Assembly: GCA_964420405.1 (NCBI GenBank)
Contig: CAYQTL010000001.1
Span: forward strand, 124,001-188,000
Direction: 5' to 3'
Source of the DNA: CAYQTL01 sp964420405
GTDB lineage: Bacteria > Acidobacteriota > Thermoanaerobaculia > Thermoanaerobaculales > Sulfomarinibacteraceae
Length of the DNA: 64,000 nucleotides
Shown here: positions 23,903 to 31,900 of the stretch, in pieces
How positions within the stretch are numbered: the stretch's first letter is position 1
Layout: the number at the start of each line of letters is the position of its first letter
The notes under the pieces: generated by a model
Database searches by the model: none
Told to the model about the DNA's origin: nothing
What the model saw: the letters and a program-made list of their open reading frames with translations, nothing else
Translations under genes and position numbers: made by a program

Positions 23903-24856
23903 CTACTTCTCGTCGAGGACGGGGTTCTTCTCGAAGTAGCTCCACTGGATCCAGGAGCCGTCGTAGTTGGCCAGCTTGGCCGGGTCCCAGCCCATCAGGT
24001 ACAGCGCGAACATGTTGGTGGTCGTGCGCACGCCCGACTGGCAGTAGAAGACCTGGGTCTTGTCGGAGTCCATGCCGTAGCTGTCGATGACCTTCTGGAC
24101 CTCGTCGGCGGGCTTGAACGCCGTCGGTGCCCCGCCATCCTCGACGGCAACCTTGAACGCCTTCCAGTTCTGGAACTTCGCCCAGGGGATCCGGCCCTCG
24201 CGGTAGGCGCCCTTCTTCATCTTCTCGCCGGTCCACTCGTCGTTCTCACGGGTGTCCCACAGCTGGTAGTCGCCGCTCTCCTTGGACAGCCAGACCTCGT
24301 CCATCGACGCGTACAGGTTCTCGTTGCGCGGCGCGGCGGTGAAGTTGCCGGGCTCGTCGGCCTTCGCGGCGAACAGGCTGCGGCCGACGTCGTAGCCGGC
24401 GGCCTTCCACGCCTGGTAGCCGCCGTCCAGCACCCGGACGTCGGTCTTGCCGTACAGGTAGAACGCCCACCACAGCCGCGTGGCGTCGTACTTCTCGTCG
24501 TACAGGACGACCTTGGAGTCGTTGTCGACGCCGAGGCCGCGGGCGAACTCCTGGAACGCGGCACGGTCGAGAATCATGCCCTCGTACGGCCACGGGTTGC
24601 CCTCGGCGGGCTCGTAGTCGGAGCGCCAGACGTTGAGCGAGCCCGGGATGTGGCCGAGCTTGTACGACTCGGGCTTGGCGACGGCGATCACGACCAGCTT
24701 CGGGTCCTCGGCGTCGACCAGCGCCTTCAGCTCCTCGGCGGTGATCAGCGCGTCGCCGCGCGCGAAGCCCTTGTAGCTCTCGGCGGCGCTGACGACCGAC
24801 GACGCCAGCAGCGCGACGGCCAGGACGATGACGGCGGTGCGTCCACGAGACATCAT
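23903..24856 (-). CDS. Exported double-rhodanese sulfurtransferase
   Basis: A 317-residue protein with a Sec signal peptide (MMSRGRTAVIVLAVALLASSVVSAAES; cleavage probably after residue 24) and two rhodanese domains. The first (about 35-165) ends near LYDEKYDATRLWWAF and has Asp in place of the catalytic Cys; the second has the active loop CQSGVRTTT near residue 275. This is the SseA/thiosulfate:cyanide sulfurtransferase layout, placed in the periplasm. It has its own sigma54 promoter (24918-24933) and enhancer (25040-25055), so it is co-regulated with dsr. Likely role: handling thiosulfate, polysulfide or sulfane sulfur outside the membrane. The exact start among three nearby ATGs (24862, 24856, 24853) is uncertain. 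Confidence 0.9.
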   Translation of the reverse strand: MMSRGRTAVIVLAVALLASSVVSAAESYKGFARGDALITAEELKALVDAEDPKLVVIAVAKPESYKLGHIPGSLNVWRSDYEPAEGNPWPYEGMILDRAAFQEFARGLGVDNDSKVVLYDEKYDATRLWWAFYLYGKTDVRVLDGGYQAWKAAGYDVGRSLFAAKADEPGNFTAAPRNENLYASMDEVWLSKESGDYQLWDTRENDEWTGEKMKKGAYREGRIPWAKFQNWKAFKVAVEDGGAPTAFKPADEVQKVIDSYGMDSDKTQVFYCQSGVRTTTNMFALYLMGWDPAKLANYDGSWIQWSYFEKNPVLDEK

Positions 24857-24917
24857 GTGCATCCTCCCTCGGTGTGTTCCGGTCCACGGCCACAGGGCCG
24901 CGTCCCAGAACCCTGCT

Positions 24918-24933
24918 TGCAATCGACGTTCCA
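24918..24933 (-). promoter_or_regulatory. sigma54 promoter of the exported rhodanese gene
   Basis: Minus-strand TGGAACGTCGATTGCA: GG-N10-GC spacing, TTGCA at -12, one change in the -24 box. It lies 62 bp from the start codon. An enhancer palindrome is centred about 116 bp upstream of the -24 GG, inside the end of the preceding kinase gene. Confidence 0.75.
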
Positions 24934-25012
24934 AGGCTGGGGCCGCGGTTGGCGGCCGGGTCTTGTACCATAAATCACACGCGTCACGGACGCTTCACGT
25001 CCGTCGCCCGAC

Positions 25013-26455
25013 TCACGACCGCCGGGTGGGAGCGTCACTGTTACGCTGCTGTAACAGGCGCTCGACCTCCGGCGGGACGTGGTGGATCGGCAGCCGGACG
25101 ACGAACCGGGTGCCGACACCCTCGCGGCTCTCCAGCTCCACCTCGCCGCCGTGCATCCGCACCGCCTCGCGCACGATCGAAAGGCCGAGGCCGGTTCCCT
25201 CGGCATCGCGCCGCTTGGCGTTGGGCGCGCGGACGAACTCCAGGAACACCTCCTGCTGGAGCGGGTCGGGGATGCCGATACCGTCGTCCTCGACGACGAT
25301 GGTGGCGACGCCGTCGGCCACGCCCTGGGCGACCGTCACCGTGCCGCCCTCGGGCTTCGAGTACTTGATGGCGTTGTGGATCAGGTTCTCGAACGCGTAC
25401 ACAAGGTCCGGCGGCACCGCCCAGTCGAGCACCACCGCCCGCTCGGTGATGAAGTCCGGAACCAGGTCGACGCGGCGCTCGCCGGCGAAGGTGTCCGTGG
25501 CGTCGAAGATGTCGGCGAGGATCTGGCTCACGCTGACGTTGCGGCACCACGGGGCCTTGGCCCTCCCCTCGCGCATCTTCGCCAGCTCGAGCAGGTCGTT
25601 GACGATCAGGATCAGCTCGTCGACCCGCTGGCCGGCGCCGGCCAGCAGCTGGCGACCGGCAGGCGTCGCCGGATCCACGTAGCCGTCCAGCAGCACCTGG
25701 AGAGTGGTCTTGATGGTCGCAAGGGGCGACCGCAGCTGGTGGGCGGAGATCCGCATGTAGTGGGACTTCTGCCGCTCCAGCTCGCCCTTGACCTCGAGCA
25801 GCCGCTGCAGCTCCTCCTTGCGCTCGCGCAGCTGCCGGCTGGTGCGGTGCAGCTGCAGGCTCCGGTGCTTGAAGCGGCTCGTCACGGAGTCGGTCAGGTA
25901 CACCACGCCGAACACCAGCACCGTCAGCAGCGCCGCCGACACCGGCCACGACGAGACCAGCCGACCCGCGCCAACGTCGGCCGTGGCGACGGGGAGCAGC
26001 CCGGCGCTCTCGGCGGCGAACAGGGCGAGCGCCGCCGCGCAGGTGGCGCCCGCGATCACGTACATGATCCGGGTCGCCAGCATGATGGTGCCGATCGCCA
26101 TGTGGAACACGACGAACGGCAGCACCGGGCTCGTCCAACCGCCCGTGAAGTGGACCGTGACCAGCAGCGCGGCCAGGTCGGCGGAGATCTGCCGGATCGC
26201 GCACCAGCGCAGGGCGACGTAGTCGTCCCCGGGGCACACGACGGTGGACAGGCGGTGCCGGAAGTAGAGGTTGTAGGCGGCGACCGCCGCGGCGACCACC
26301 GCGAGGCTCGGCCACACCGACGTCACGCCGACGAACGGTCCGGCGAACGACGCCACCACCAGTGCCGCGACGGCGTACCAGCGGAGGGTCCCGAACCACC
26401 GCAGCCGCTCGTGCAGCTCCGGTGCGAAGATGTAGGAGACGGGAGCGGCGCTCAC
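25013..26455 (-). CDS. Membrane histidine kinase (NuoEFG/CCG operon)
   Basis: A 480-residue sensor kinase. Six hydrophobic helices fill the N-terminal half (about residues 18-205), with almost no periplasmic domain, so it probably senses something in or at the membrane. A coiled-coil linker follows, then HisKA with the phospho-His in RISAHQLRSPLATIK and a HATPase domain (HNAIKYS, DDGIGIPD, GTGLGLSIVREAV). The GTG start at 26455 overlaps the stop of the response-regulator gene (GTGA); an upstream in-frame start lies inside that gene. Last gene of the operon; its last codons contain the enhancer palindrome of the rhodanese gene. Confidence 0.88.
   Translation of the reverse strand: MSAAPVSYIFAPELHERLRWFGTLRWYAVAALVVASFAGPFVGVTSVWPSLAVVAAAVAAYNLYFRHRLSTVVCPGDDYVALRWCAIRQISADLAALLVTVHFTGGWTSPVLPFVVFHMAIGTIMLATRIMYVIAGATCAAALALFAAESAGLLPVATADVGAGRLVSSWPVSAALLTVLVFGVVYLTDSVTSRFKHRSLQLHRTSRQLRERKEELQRLLEVKGELERQKSHYMRISAHQLRSPLATIKTTLQVLLDGYVDPATPAGRQLLAGAGQRVDELILIVNDLLELAKMREGRAKAPWCRNVSVSQILADIFDATDTFAGERRVDLVPDFITERAVVLDWAVPPDLVYAFENLIHNAIKYSKPEGGTVTVAQGVADGVATIVVEDDGIGIPDPLQQEVFLEFVRAPNAKRRDAEGTGLGLSIVREAVRMHGGEVELESREGVGTRFVVRLPIHHVPPEVERLLQQRNSDAPTRRS
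25040..25055. promoter_or_regulatory. Enhancer palindrome of the rhodanese promoter, inside kinase codons
   Basis: GTTAC-gctgct-GTAAC, a perfect copy extended by flanking T and A (TGTTAC...GTAACA). It lies within the last codons of the kinase gene (encoding about LLQQRNSD), so both protein sequence and operator are conserved in the same bases. Confidence 0.7.
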
Positions 26456-26844
26456 CGCCGCCGGCCGGCGAGCACCTCGTCCACGTGCGCCAGCAGCTGC
26501 TCGGGACCGACCGGCTTCTCGAGGTACCGGTCGGCCGGGACCCACGACTCGTCCACCTCCATGCGGAGGTTGTACACCTGGTCGACGCCCGTCAGCATCA
26601 TGATCGGCACGTCCGCGGTGATGGGGTCTTTGCGCAGCGTACGCGCCACGTCGAAGCCCTCGGACAGGTGGTCCATCATCACGTCGAGGATCACCAGGTC
26701 CGGAGGATCCTCCCGCACCGCGGCGATGCCCTCGGTCCCGTTGGCCGCAGTCCGCACCCGGTAGCGCGTCTCGAGGACCGCCTTCACGGACGCCACGAAG
26801 ACCGGATCGTCGTCGACAAGCAGGATGGTCGGTTTCGCCGTCAT
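26452..26844 (-). CDS. Single-domain response regulator (NuoEFG/CCG operon)
   Basis: A 130-residue receiver domain without output: ILLVDDDPVFVASV acidic pocket, phosphoacceptor Asp in VILDVMMDHLSEG, Thr in MMLTGVDQ and Lys in RYLEKPVGPEQL. It is coupled by overlapping stop/start to the membrane kinase that follows, and is 36 bp downstream of the NuoF-like gene. A second example, after the hydrogenase operon, of a redox-enzyme operon ending with a kinase and an output-less regulator. Confidence 0.88.
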   Translation of the reverse strand: MTAKPTILLVDDDPVFVASVKAVLETRYRVRTAANGTEGIAAVREDPPDLVILDVMMDHLSEGFDVARTLRKDPITADVPIMMLTGVDQVYNLRMEVDESWVPADRYLEKPVGPEQLLAHVDEVLAGRRR

Positions 26845-26880
26845 GGGCTCTCCCCCTTCGCGCTCGGCTTCCAGCCTACC

Positions 26881-28791
26881 TCACGACCGCGTCCGGACGG
26901 CATCGGAGGGGCACGCCACCAAGCACGCAGCGCAATGGATGCACGCATCCGGGTCGATCGAGTGGATCTCCTTGAGCTGGCCTGCGATGGCGTCGGACGG
27001 GCACGCCTTCGCGCACAGCGAGCACCCGTTGCACAGCTCCTGCTCGATGTAGAACGTCACCAGCTTGTAGCACTCCGCCGCCGGACAGCGGTGATCCTCG
27101 ATGTGCGCCTCGTACTCCTCGCGGAAATGGCGCAGCGTCGACAGAGTGGGGTTCGGAGCGGTCTGGCCGAGCCCGCACAGGGAGGTGCGCTGGATGTGCT
27201 CGGCCAGCAGCTCGAGCCGCTCCAGGTCCCCCGCCTGGCCTTCTCCCTCGCAGATCCGGTCGAGGATGTTCAGCAGCACGCGCGTCCCGATCCGGCACGG
27301 CGGGCACTTGCCACAGGACTCCTCGACGCAGAAGTCGAGGAAGAAGCGGGCCAGCCGCACCATGCAGTTGGTGGTGTCCATCACCACCAGGCCGCCAGAC
27401 CCCATGATCGCGCCGAGGTTCTGCAGGGACTCGAAGTCCACCGGGACCTCGGCGGCGGCGGCAGGGACGCAGCCGCCCGACGGCCCGCCGCTCTGTGCCG
27501 CTTTGAACTGGCGACCGCCGGGCACTCCACCGCCGATCTCCTCCACCACCTCGCGCAGGGAGATGCCCATCGGCACCTCCACCAGGCCGGTGTTTCGCAC
27601 CGCGCCGGCGAGGGCGAACACCTTGGTCCCGGTCGAGCGCTGGGTGCCGATGCCGGCATACCAGTCGGCGCCCCGGAGCAGGATCGTCGGCACGTTGGCC
27701 CAGGTCTCGACGTTGCTCAACAGGGTCGGCCGGCCGTACAGCCCGCGCTGGGCGGGAAACGGCGGCCGCGGGCTCGGCATGCCGCGCTTGCCCTCGATGG
27801 AGCGCATCAGCGCGGTCTCCTCGCCGCACACGAAGGCGCCTGCGCCGATCCGGATCTCGACGTCGAAGTCGAAGCCCGAGCCGAGGATGTCCTCGCCGAG
27901 CAGGCCGCGCCCCCGGGCTGCCTCGAGCATCGCCCCGAGCCGCTCGATGGCGAGCGGGTACTCGGCCCGCACGTAGACGTAGCCCCGAGACGCGCCGACG
28001 ACGAAGCCGGCGATGGTCATCGCCTCGACCACCGACAGGGGGTCGCCCTCCAGGATCGAGCGGTCCATGAACGCGCCCGGGTCGCCCTCGTCGGCGTTGC
28101 ACACGACGTACTTCGGAGAGCCTTCGGCGTCGCGCACGAACTGCCACTTCAGCCCGGATGGAAAGCCGGCGCCGCCGCGGCCCCGCAGGCCCGAGCGCTT
28201 GATCTCGTCGATCACCTCCTCGGGAGCGCGGTCGAACAGCACGCTCGCGAGCGCGGCGTAACCGTCGGCGGCGATGTACTCGTCCAGGTCGAGGGGGTCG
28301 ACCACGCCGCAGTTGCGCAGCGCGATCTTGACCTGTCGCGCGAAGAACGGCACCTCGCGGCTGCGCCGCTCCTCGCCGCCGTCGCCCTGCCATTTCAGCT
28401 CGAGCTCGTCCACCGGCTGGCCCTGACCCAGGTGCTCGGCGACGATCCGGTCGACCGCGGCGGCGTCAACCTTCGGGTAGTACACACCCTCCGGGCTGAC
28501 CAGCACCAGCGGTCCGGCGTCGCACAACCCCATGCAGCCGACGCGGACGACCCGCGCGAGGTCGCCGAGACCGGCCTCGGCGATCGCGCCCTCGAACCTC
28601 GTCGCCACGTCCTCGGACCTGCAGCTGATGCAGGCGCCGCCCGCACAGACGATCACCTCGCGCGGCGTGCCGGGAGCCGCCCGCTGCGAGCCGGTGCGCG
28701 CGTCGACCCGCGACCGCACGGTGTCGCGGATCCGCTCCAGCTCGCCGCGCGTGATCCTGTCGTGGAGAGTCGGGATGGTGTCAGTTGCCAC
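26881..28791 (-). CDS. NuoF/HndC-like NADH-binding subunit with C-terminal ferredoxin domain
   Basis: A 636-residue flavoprotein. The N-terminal thioredoxin-like [2Fe-2S] domain has Cys in CAGGACISCRSED and GCMGLCDAGP. The central FMN/NADH domain shows GRGGAGFPSGLKW (FMN loop) and CNADEGDPGAFMD. The iron-sulfur site is ESCGKCPPCRIGT plus a later SLCGLGQ. The C-terminal region carries two [4Fe-4S] motifs, CNGCSLCAKACP and CIHCAACLVACP. This layout is typical of HndC/HydB-type subunits of bifurcating hydrogenases and of NAD-linked formate dehydrogenases. GTG start at 28791 overlaps the NuoE gene by 11 bp. It would oxidise NADH and feed the NuoG-like and CCG subunits encoded upstream. Confidence 0.92.
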   Translation of the reverse strand: MATDTIPTLHDRITRGELERIRDTVRSRVDARTGSQRAAPGTPREVIVCAGGACISCRSEDVATRFEGAIAEAGLGDLARVVRVGCMGLCDAGPLVLVSPEGVYYPKVDAAAVDRIVAEHLGQGQPVDELELKWQGDGGEERRSREVPFFARQVKIALRNCGVVDPLDLDEYIAADGYAALASVLFDRAPEEVIDEIKRSGLRGRGGAGFPSGLKWQFVRDAEGSPKYVVCNADEGDPGAFMDRSILEGDPLSVVEAMTIAGFVVGASRGYVYVRAEYPLAIERLGAMLEAARGRGLLGEDILGSGFDFDVEIRIGAGAFVCGEETALMRSIEGKRGMPSPRPPFPAQRGLYGRPTLLSNVETWANVPTILLRGADWYAGIGTQRSTGTKVFALAGAVRNTGLVEVPMGISLREVVEEIGGGVPGGRQFKAAQSGGPSGGCVPAAAAEVPVDFESLQNLGAIMGSGGLVVMDTTNCMVRLARFFLDFCVEESCGKCPPCRIGTRVLLNILDRICEGEGQAGDLERLELLAEHIQRTSLCGLGQTAPNPTLSTLRHFREEYEAHIEDHRCPAAECYKLVTFYIEQELCNGCSLCAKACPSDAIAGQLKEIHSIDPDACIHCAACLVACPSDAVRTRS

Positions 28792-29383
28792 TGTCCGCCT
28801 CCGCTTCGCGCGCCGTCGCTTCCTTGCGGGCGGCGTTCCGCAGCCGGCGCACCAGCTTGCGGACCGCGGGCGAGTCCAGGTGCCCGTAGACGTCGTCGTT
28901 GACCATCATCGCCGGGGCCAGCCCGCAGGCTCCGATGCAGCGTACCGCGTCGAGGCTGAACAGGTGGTCATCGGTCACCCCGCCGATGCCGATCCCGAGG
29001 GCGTCCTCCAGCGTCGCCACCAGGCGCTGGCCGCCGCGCACGAAGCACGCGGTCCCCATGCAGACCTTGAGCTGGAAGCGGCCGCGTGGGGTGGTGGTGA
29101 AGAAGTGGTAGAAGCTCACCACGCCCTCGACCTGGACCGGAGAGATGCCGAGCCGGTCGCCGACCAGCTCCTGGACCGCCGGCGGCAGGTAGCCGAGGTG
29201 GCTCTGGACCGTGTGCAGCAGGGGTATCAGCCGCTCGTGGCCGCCGGGATGGGACGCCACCCAGCGGTCGACGAGCTGCACGATCTCCGGCGGCGCCGGC
29301 TCCGCGGAACTGGGCCCGCTGGCGCCGAAGTACGGCTCCACGATGACGGCTGCGCCTTCTGACTCGCCGTGGACGGTTGCCAT
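28781..29383 (-). CDS. NuoE-like [2Fe-2S] subunit
   Basis: A 200-residue subunit of the thioredoxin-like [2Fe-2S] ferredoxin family. The N-terminal 35 residues are low-complexity; the helical domain (GHERLIPLLHTVQSHLGYLP) is followed by the cluster motif VCMGTACFVRGG and RCIGACGLAPAMMVN, giving the usual Cys pairs. It partners NuoF in NADH-oxidising modules. The ATG at 29383 follows CAGGAGG and overlaps the NuoG-like stop by one base, so the three subunits are translated together. A C-terminal Ala/Glu/Arg-rich tail (about 180-200) is probably disordered. Confidence 0.92.
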   Translation of the reverse strand: MATVHGESEGAAVIVEPYFGASGPSSAEPAPPEIVQLVDRWVASHPGGHERLIPLLHTVQSHLGYLPPAVQELVGDRLGISPVQVEGVVSFYHFFTTTPRGRFQLKVCMGTACFVRGGQRLVATLEDALGIGIGGVTDDHLFSLDAVRCIGACGLAPAMMVNDDVYGHLDSPAVRKLVRRLRNAARKEATAREAEADSGN

Positions 29384-31896
29384 CACGACCTCCTGACCTC
29401 GACCGACACCGGCTCTGAGTGACTGAACTTGAGCGCCGAGGCGCTGTCGCGACTGCCGCACCAGGGCACCACCACCGAGCCGGGACGGACCGTCGGGTCG
29501 ATTCTCGCCCGCAGCAGCAGCTCTCCACCGCCTCCGGCGACGGTGACGACCTCGCCTCCCACCACGCCGAGGTCGCCGGCGTCGTCGGGGTGCATGCGGA
29601 CGGCGATCGTCGGCGACAGCTCGCACAGCCGTCGGCTGTGCGACGTGATCGCCCCGGAGTGGAACAGCTGCGGCGACGCGTCGAGCAGGATGCCTTCGAC
29701 CGGCTTCGCGGCGACCGGCCGGGGCACCGGCAGACGCACCAGCCCCGCCGGGGCGAACGGCCAGCCGACGACGCGGTCCAGCTCCTCCTGCAGGGCGTCG
29801 CCGGACGGCAGCGAGGCGCCGCACCGGCGCGCGAGCTCGACCACCAGCTCGCCGTCCTGCGGCACCGAGGGCGGCGGCACGACCCTCGACAGCGGGCGCC
29901 TGACGCCGTCGCAGCCGACGGTGGAGCCGGTCCGCTCCGCCAGGATCGCCACCGGCAGCACCACGTCCGCCCAGCGGGCGACGCTGCCGAGGAACGCGTC
30001 CTGCACGATCACGGTCTTCGCACCGGCGCACGCGGCCTCGGCGCCGCACGAGCGCGGCAGCGCACCGAGCGCGTCGACGCCGGCCAGCCACAGGGCCTCG
30101 AGCTGGCCGCGAGCGGCCGCCGCGAAACCCTCCTCGACCGACCAGCCCACGCGCCCCGGCAACGGCCGGCCGAACAGCGCCGCCAGCTCCCCGGCGGCGA
30201 CCGGGTCGTCTGCCCGCCGGTACCCGGGAAGCAGACCGGGGACGAACCCCACGTCCACCATGCCCTGGACGTTGCTGCGCTCGGTCGCGACCATCAGCCG
30301 GCCGGCGCCGCCGAGCGCCCCCGTCAGGGCCGCGGCCGAGGTCGTCACCGCGACCTCGTCTCCCGGCAGGCCGGTCCCGGTGGCCACCACGACCACCGCC
30401 CGCCCGGCGGCGAGCAGAGCCGCCGCCACCTCCCGCAGCGTCCGCGGGTCGACGCCCGTGGCCGTCGCCGCGCCGTCGACGCCGATCGCCCGAACGCCGT
30501 CACGCCACGCCTCGAAACCATCGACGTCCTCCAGCGCACCCCCTCCGCCCGCCTCGAGCACCGCCGCGCAGAGGCCGTCGAGGAACGCCGCGTCGGTCCC
30601 CGGCGTGAGCGGCAGGAACGGCCGGGCATGGCGCGCCAGACCACCGGACACGCCGTGGGCGAGCACCAGCCGGGTGCCGCGCCGGACGATGCCCTGGACG
30701 ATCTCGGTCTTGACGAGCGGATGGGTGCGGCTCGGGTCGCCGCGGACCACCAGCACCAGATCGGCCACGGCCAGGTCGTCGAAGGTCGCCGGCGACCGGG
30801 GCCGCTCGTGGGTCGCGCCGACGCCGCGGACGATCGCGTCGAGACCGCCGGTCGGCGCCGTCGCCACGTGGGGCGAGCCGAGCTCCGAGCGGACGAACCG
30901 TTGCAGGAGGTAGGCGTCCTCGCACGCCAGGCGCGCCCCGGCCACCGCCATCAGGCTGCCGCCTCCGTCGCGCGCCGCTTCGAGACCCCGCGCGGCCACG
31001 TCGAGGGCCTCCTCCCAGCTCGTCTCGACCAACGCCCCGTCCCGCCGCACCATCGGCGCCGTGACCCGGTCGTCGGCCGACAGCACGTCGAGACCCAGCC
31101 ATCCCTTGACGCACAGCTTGCCGCGATTCGGCTCGGACAGCGGATCCGCGGTCACGTTGACGATCCGCCCGTCGGCGCTCTGCACCTCCAGCTCGCAGCC
31201 GCATGCACAGAACGAGCAGGTGGTCCGGGCCGCGTCGCGCTGCCACACCGGAACCTCGGACACGTACGGCCGCGCCACCAGGGCGCCCACCGGGCAGGCG
31301 TTGACGCACTGACCGCAGAACTCGCAGTCGAGCGGCCTCCCGTCGAAGGTCGTCACCCGGGCGCCGAGGCCCCGGTCCACCAGGCCGATGGCGCCCACGC
31401 CCTGGACCTCGTCGCACAGCCGCACGCAGCGACCGCAGACGATGCACTTCTCGGGATCCCGTTCGATCACCGGCGAGCCCGTGTCGCGCGGTCCGCGCAC
31501 GAGCTCGAACGGCAGCGGCTCCTCCGGCGTGCCGATCTCGTACAGCAGATCCTGGAACCGGCAGTCCCCGGATCGCTCGCAGGTGGGGCACTCCATGCGG
31601 TGGTTGAGCACCAGCAGCTGCAGCTGCTGGCGGCGGGACTCGAGCACCCGCGAGGTCCCGGTCTGGATCACCATCCCCCGCTGGATCGGGGTCGAGCAGG
31701 CCGGGACCAGGCCGCCGCGGCCGTCGGTGCGCTCCACGACGCACAGACGGCAGCCGCCGTACGGCGTCAGGCGCTCGTCGTGACACAGCGTGGGAACGCG
31801 CACCCCGAGGTCGCGCAGAACGTCGATCAGCAGCCGGTCGGTCGAGGCTTCGACCTCGCGGCCGTCGACGGTGACGGAGACGAGTCGTGACGTCAT
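29383..31896 (-). CDS. NuoG/FdhA-like iron-sulfur protein lacking the Mo/W ligand
   Basis: An 837-residue soluble protein. The N-terminus is a NuoG-type [2Fe-2S] domain (TLCHDERLTPYGGCRLC...PACSTP), followed by a His-Cys3 cluster (HRMECPTCERSGDC) and two [4Fe-4S] sites (CIVCGRCVRLC, CEFCGQCVNACP). Next is the molybdopterin-oxidoreductase fold with its own cluster (CSFCACGCELE...LCVKG) and C-terminal dinucleotide-binding domain (SPTIAVRMHPDDA). At the position where formate dehydrogenases have the metal-binding Cys/Sec, the sequence is around SPHVATAPTGG with no Cys, Sec or Ser-His pattern. It therefore probably acts as an electron wire or scaffold rather than as a formate dehydrogenase. ATG at 31896, 4 bp from the upstream gene. 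Confidence 0.88.
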   Translation of the reverse strand: MTSRLVSVTVDGREVEASTDRLLIDVLRDLGVRVPTLCHDERLTPYGGCRLCVVERTDGRGGLVPACSTPIQRGMVIQTGTSRVLESRRQQLQLLVLNHRMECPTCERSGDCRFQDLLYEIGTPEEPLPFELVRGPRDTGSPVIERDPEKCIVCGRCVRLCDEVQGVGAIGLVDRGLGARVTTFDGRPLDCEFCGQCVNACPVGALVARPYVSEVPVWQRDAARTTCSFCACGCELEVQSADGRIVNVTADPLSEPNRGKLCVKGWLGLDVLSADDRVTAPMVRRDGALVETSWEEALDVAARGLEAARDGGGSLMAVAGARLACEDAYLLQRFVRSELGSPHVATAPTGGLDAIVRGVGATHERPRSPATFDDLAVADLVLVVRGDPSRTHPLVKTEIVQGIVRRGTRLVLAHGVSGGLARHARPFLPLTPGTDAAFLDGLCAAVLEAGGGGALEDVDGFEAWRDGVRAIGVDGAATATGVDPRTLREVAAALLAAGRAVVVVATGTGLPGDEVAVTTSAAALTGALGGAGRLMVATERSNVQGMVDVGFVPGLLPGYRRADDPVAAGELAALFGRPLPGRVGWSVEEGFAAAARGQLEALWLAGVDALGALPRSCGAEAACAGAKTVIVQDAFLGSVARWADVVLPVAILAERTGSTVGCDGVRRPLSRVVPPPSVPQDGELVVELARRCGASLPSGDALQEELDRVVGWPFAPAGLVRLPVPRPVAAKPVEGILLDASPQLFHSGAITSHSRRLCELSPTIAVRMHPDDAGDLGVVGGEVVTVAGGGGELLLRARIDPTVRPGSVVVPWCGSRDSASALKFSHSEPVSVEVRRS

Positions 31897-31900
31897 CGGA

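Noticed and set aside
29383..31896. Annotation as formate dehydrogenase
   Set aside because: No Cys/Sec metal ligand at the active-site position; NuoG-like electron-transfer role is better supported.
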